5,334 nucleotides of DNA from Chitinophagaceae bacterium (GTDB lineage: Bacteria; Bacteroidota; Bacteroidia; Chitinophagales; Chitinophagaceae), in assembly GCA_020846105.1 (NCBI GenBank), contig JADLEN010000023.1:1-5334 (forward strand), read 5' to 3'. A program made the translations under genes and the position numbers. This document shows, one piece after another, positions 5,304 to 5,334 of this stretch; within the stretch, counting starts at the first letter, position 1, and every line of letters starts with the position of its first letter. Below the pieces are notes generated by a model, which was not told the DNA's origin, did not search any database, and saw nothing but the letters and a program-made list of their open reading frames with translations.

Positions 5304-5334
5304 GCGGCGGTGGCGAAACTGGTAGACGCACTAC
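5304..5334 (+). tRNA. tRNA-Leu (5' part only, cut by window end)
   Basis: The last 31 nt read as the start of a class II leucine tRNA. GCGGCGG (5304-5310) is the 5' acceptor strand, followed by T8-G9. The D-arm has stem GCG/CGC around a loop with the invariant GG and the tRNA-Leu-typical run CTGGTAGAC. CTAC (5331-5334) begins the anticodon stem. The anticodon, variable arm and T-arm lie beyond the window, so the isoacceptor cannot be given. Confidence 0.88.

Overview
The window reads as ordinary chromosome from a member of the Bacteroidota. Four things support this. A type IX secretion system (T9SS) cargo protein ends in a C-terminal sorting domain with a YPNP motif. Perfect matches to the Bacteroidota -7 promoter element TAnnTTTG sit at the expected places. 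No gene start has a Shine-Dalgarno sequence; starts follow A/T-rich leaders. The order rpsF-rpsR-rplI, without ssb or priB, also fits. All genes are on the + strand. The exact genus cannot be told from the sequence; a Chitinophagales/Sphingobacteriales-like lineage is only a guess.

Layout. Positions 1-1391 hold the 3' end of a large secreted multi-module (Ig-like) protein with a T9SS sorting tail, closed by a strong intrinsic terminator at 1416-1450. A promoter-like element near 1509-1516 opens the ribosomal operon rpsF (S6, 1622-1984), rpsR (S18, 2010-2276), rplI (L9, 2286-2732), which ends at a second strong terminator (2752-2794). Its roughly 100-nt leader folds into a two-helix hairpin with a one-sided CCG-containing bulge (1531-1587). 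This matches the known architecture of the S6:S18 autoregulatory mRNA motif and is the most interesting non-coding signal in the window.

A new promoter (2803-2833) drives an exported L,D-transpeptidase-like protein (2852-3565). It is followed after 36 nt by rbfA (3602-3997) and after another 10 nt by a LolC/LolE/FtsX-type ABC transporter permease (4008-5252). No terminator or clear promoter separates these three, so they may form one operon. The window ends in the first 31 nt of a tRNA-Leu gene (from 5304), preceded by its own good promoter.

Taken together the genes are housekeeping: ribosomal proteins and a 30S maturation factor, plus envelope functions (cell-wall cross-linking or modification, lipoprotein-release-type transport, a T9SS-exported surface protein). 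I see no mobile element, CRISPR array, defence system or biosynthetic cluster, and no evidence of a wholly new system. The best candidates for follow-up are the rpsF leader RNA and the ldt-rbfA-permease arrangement.
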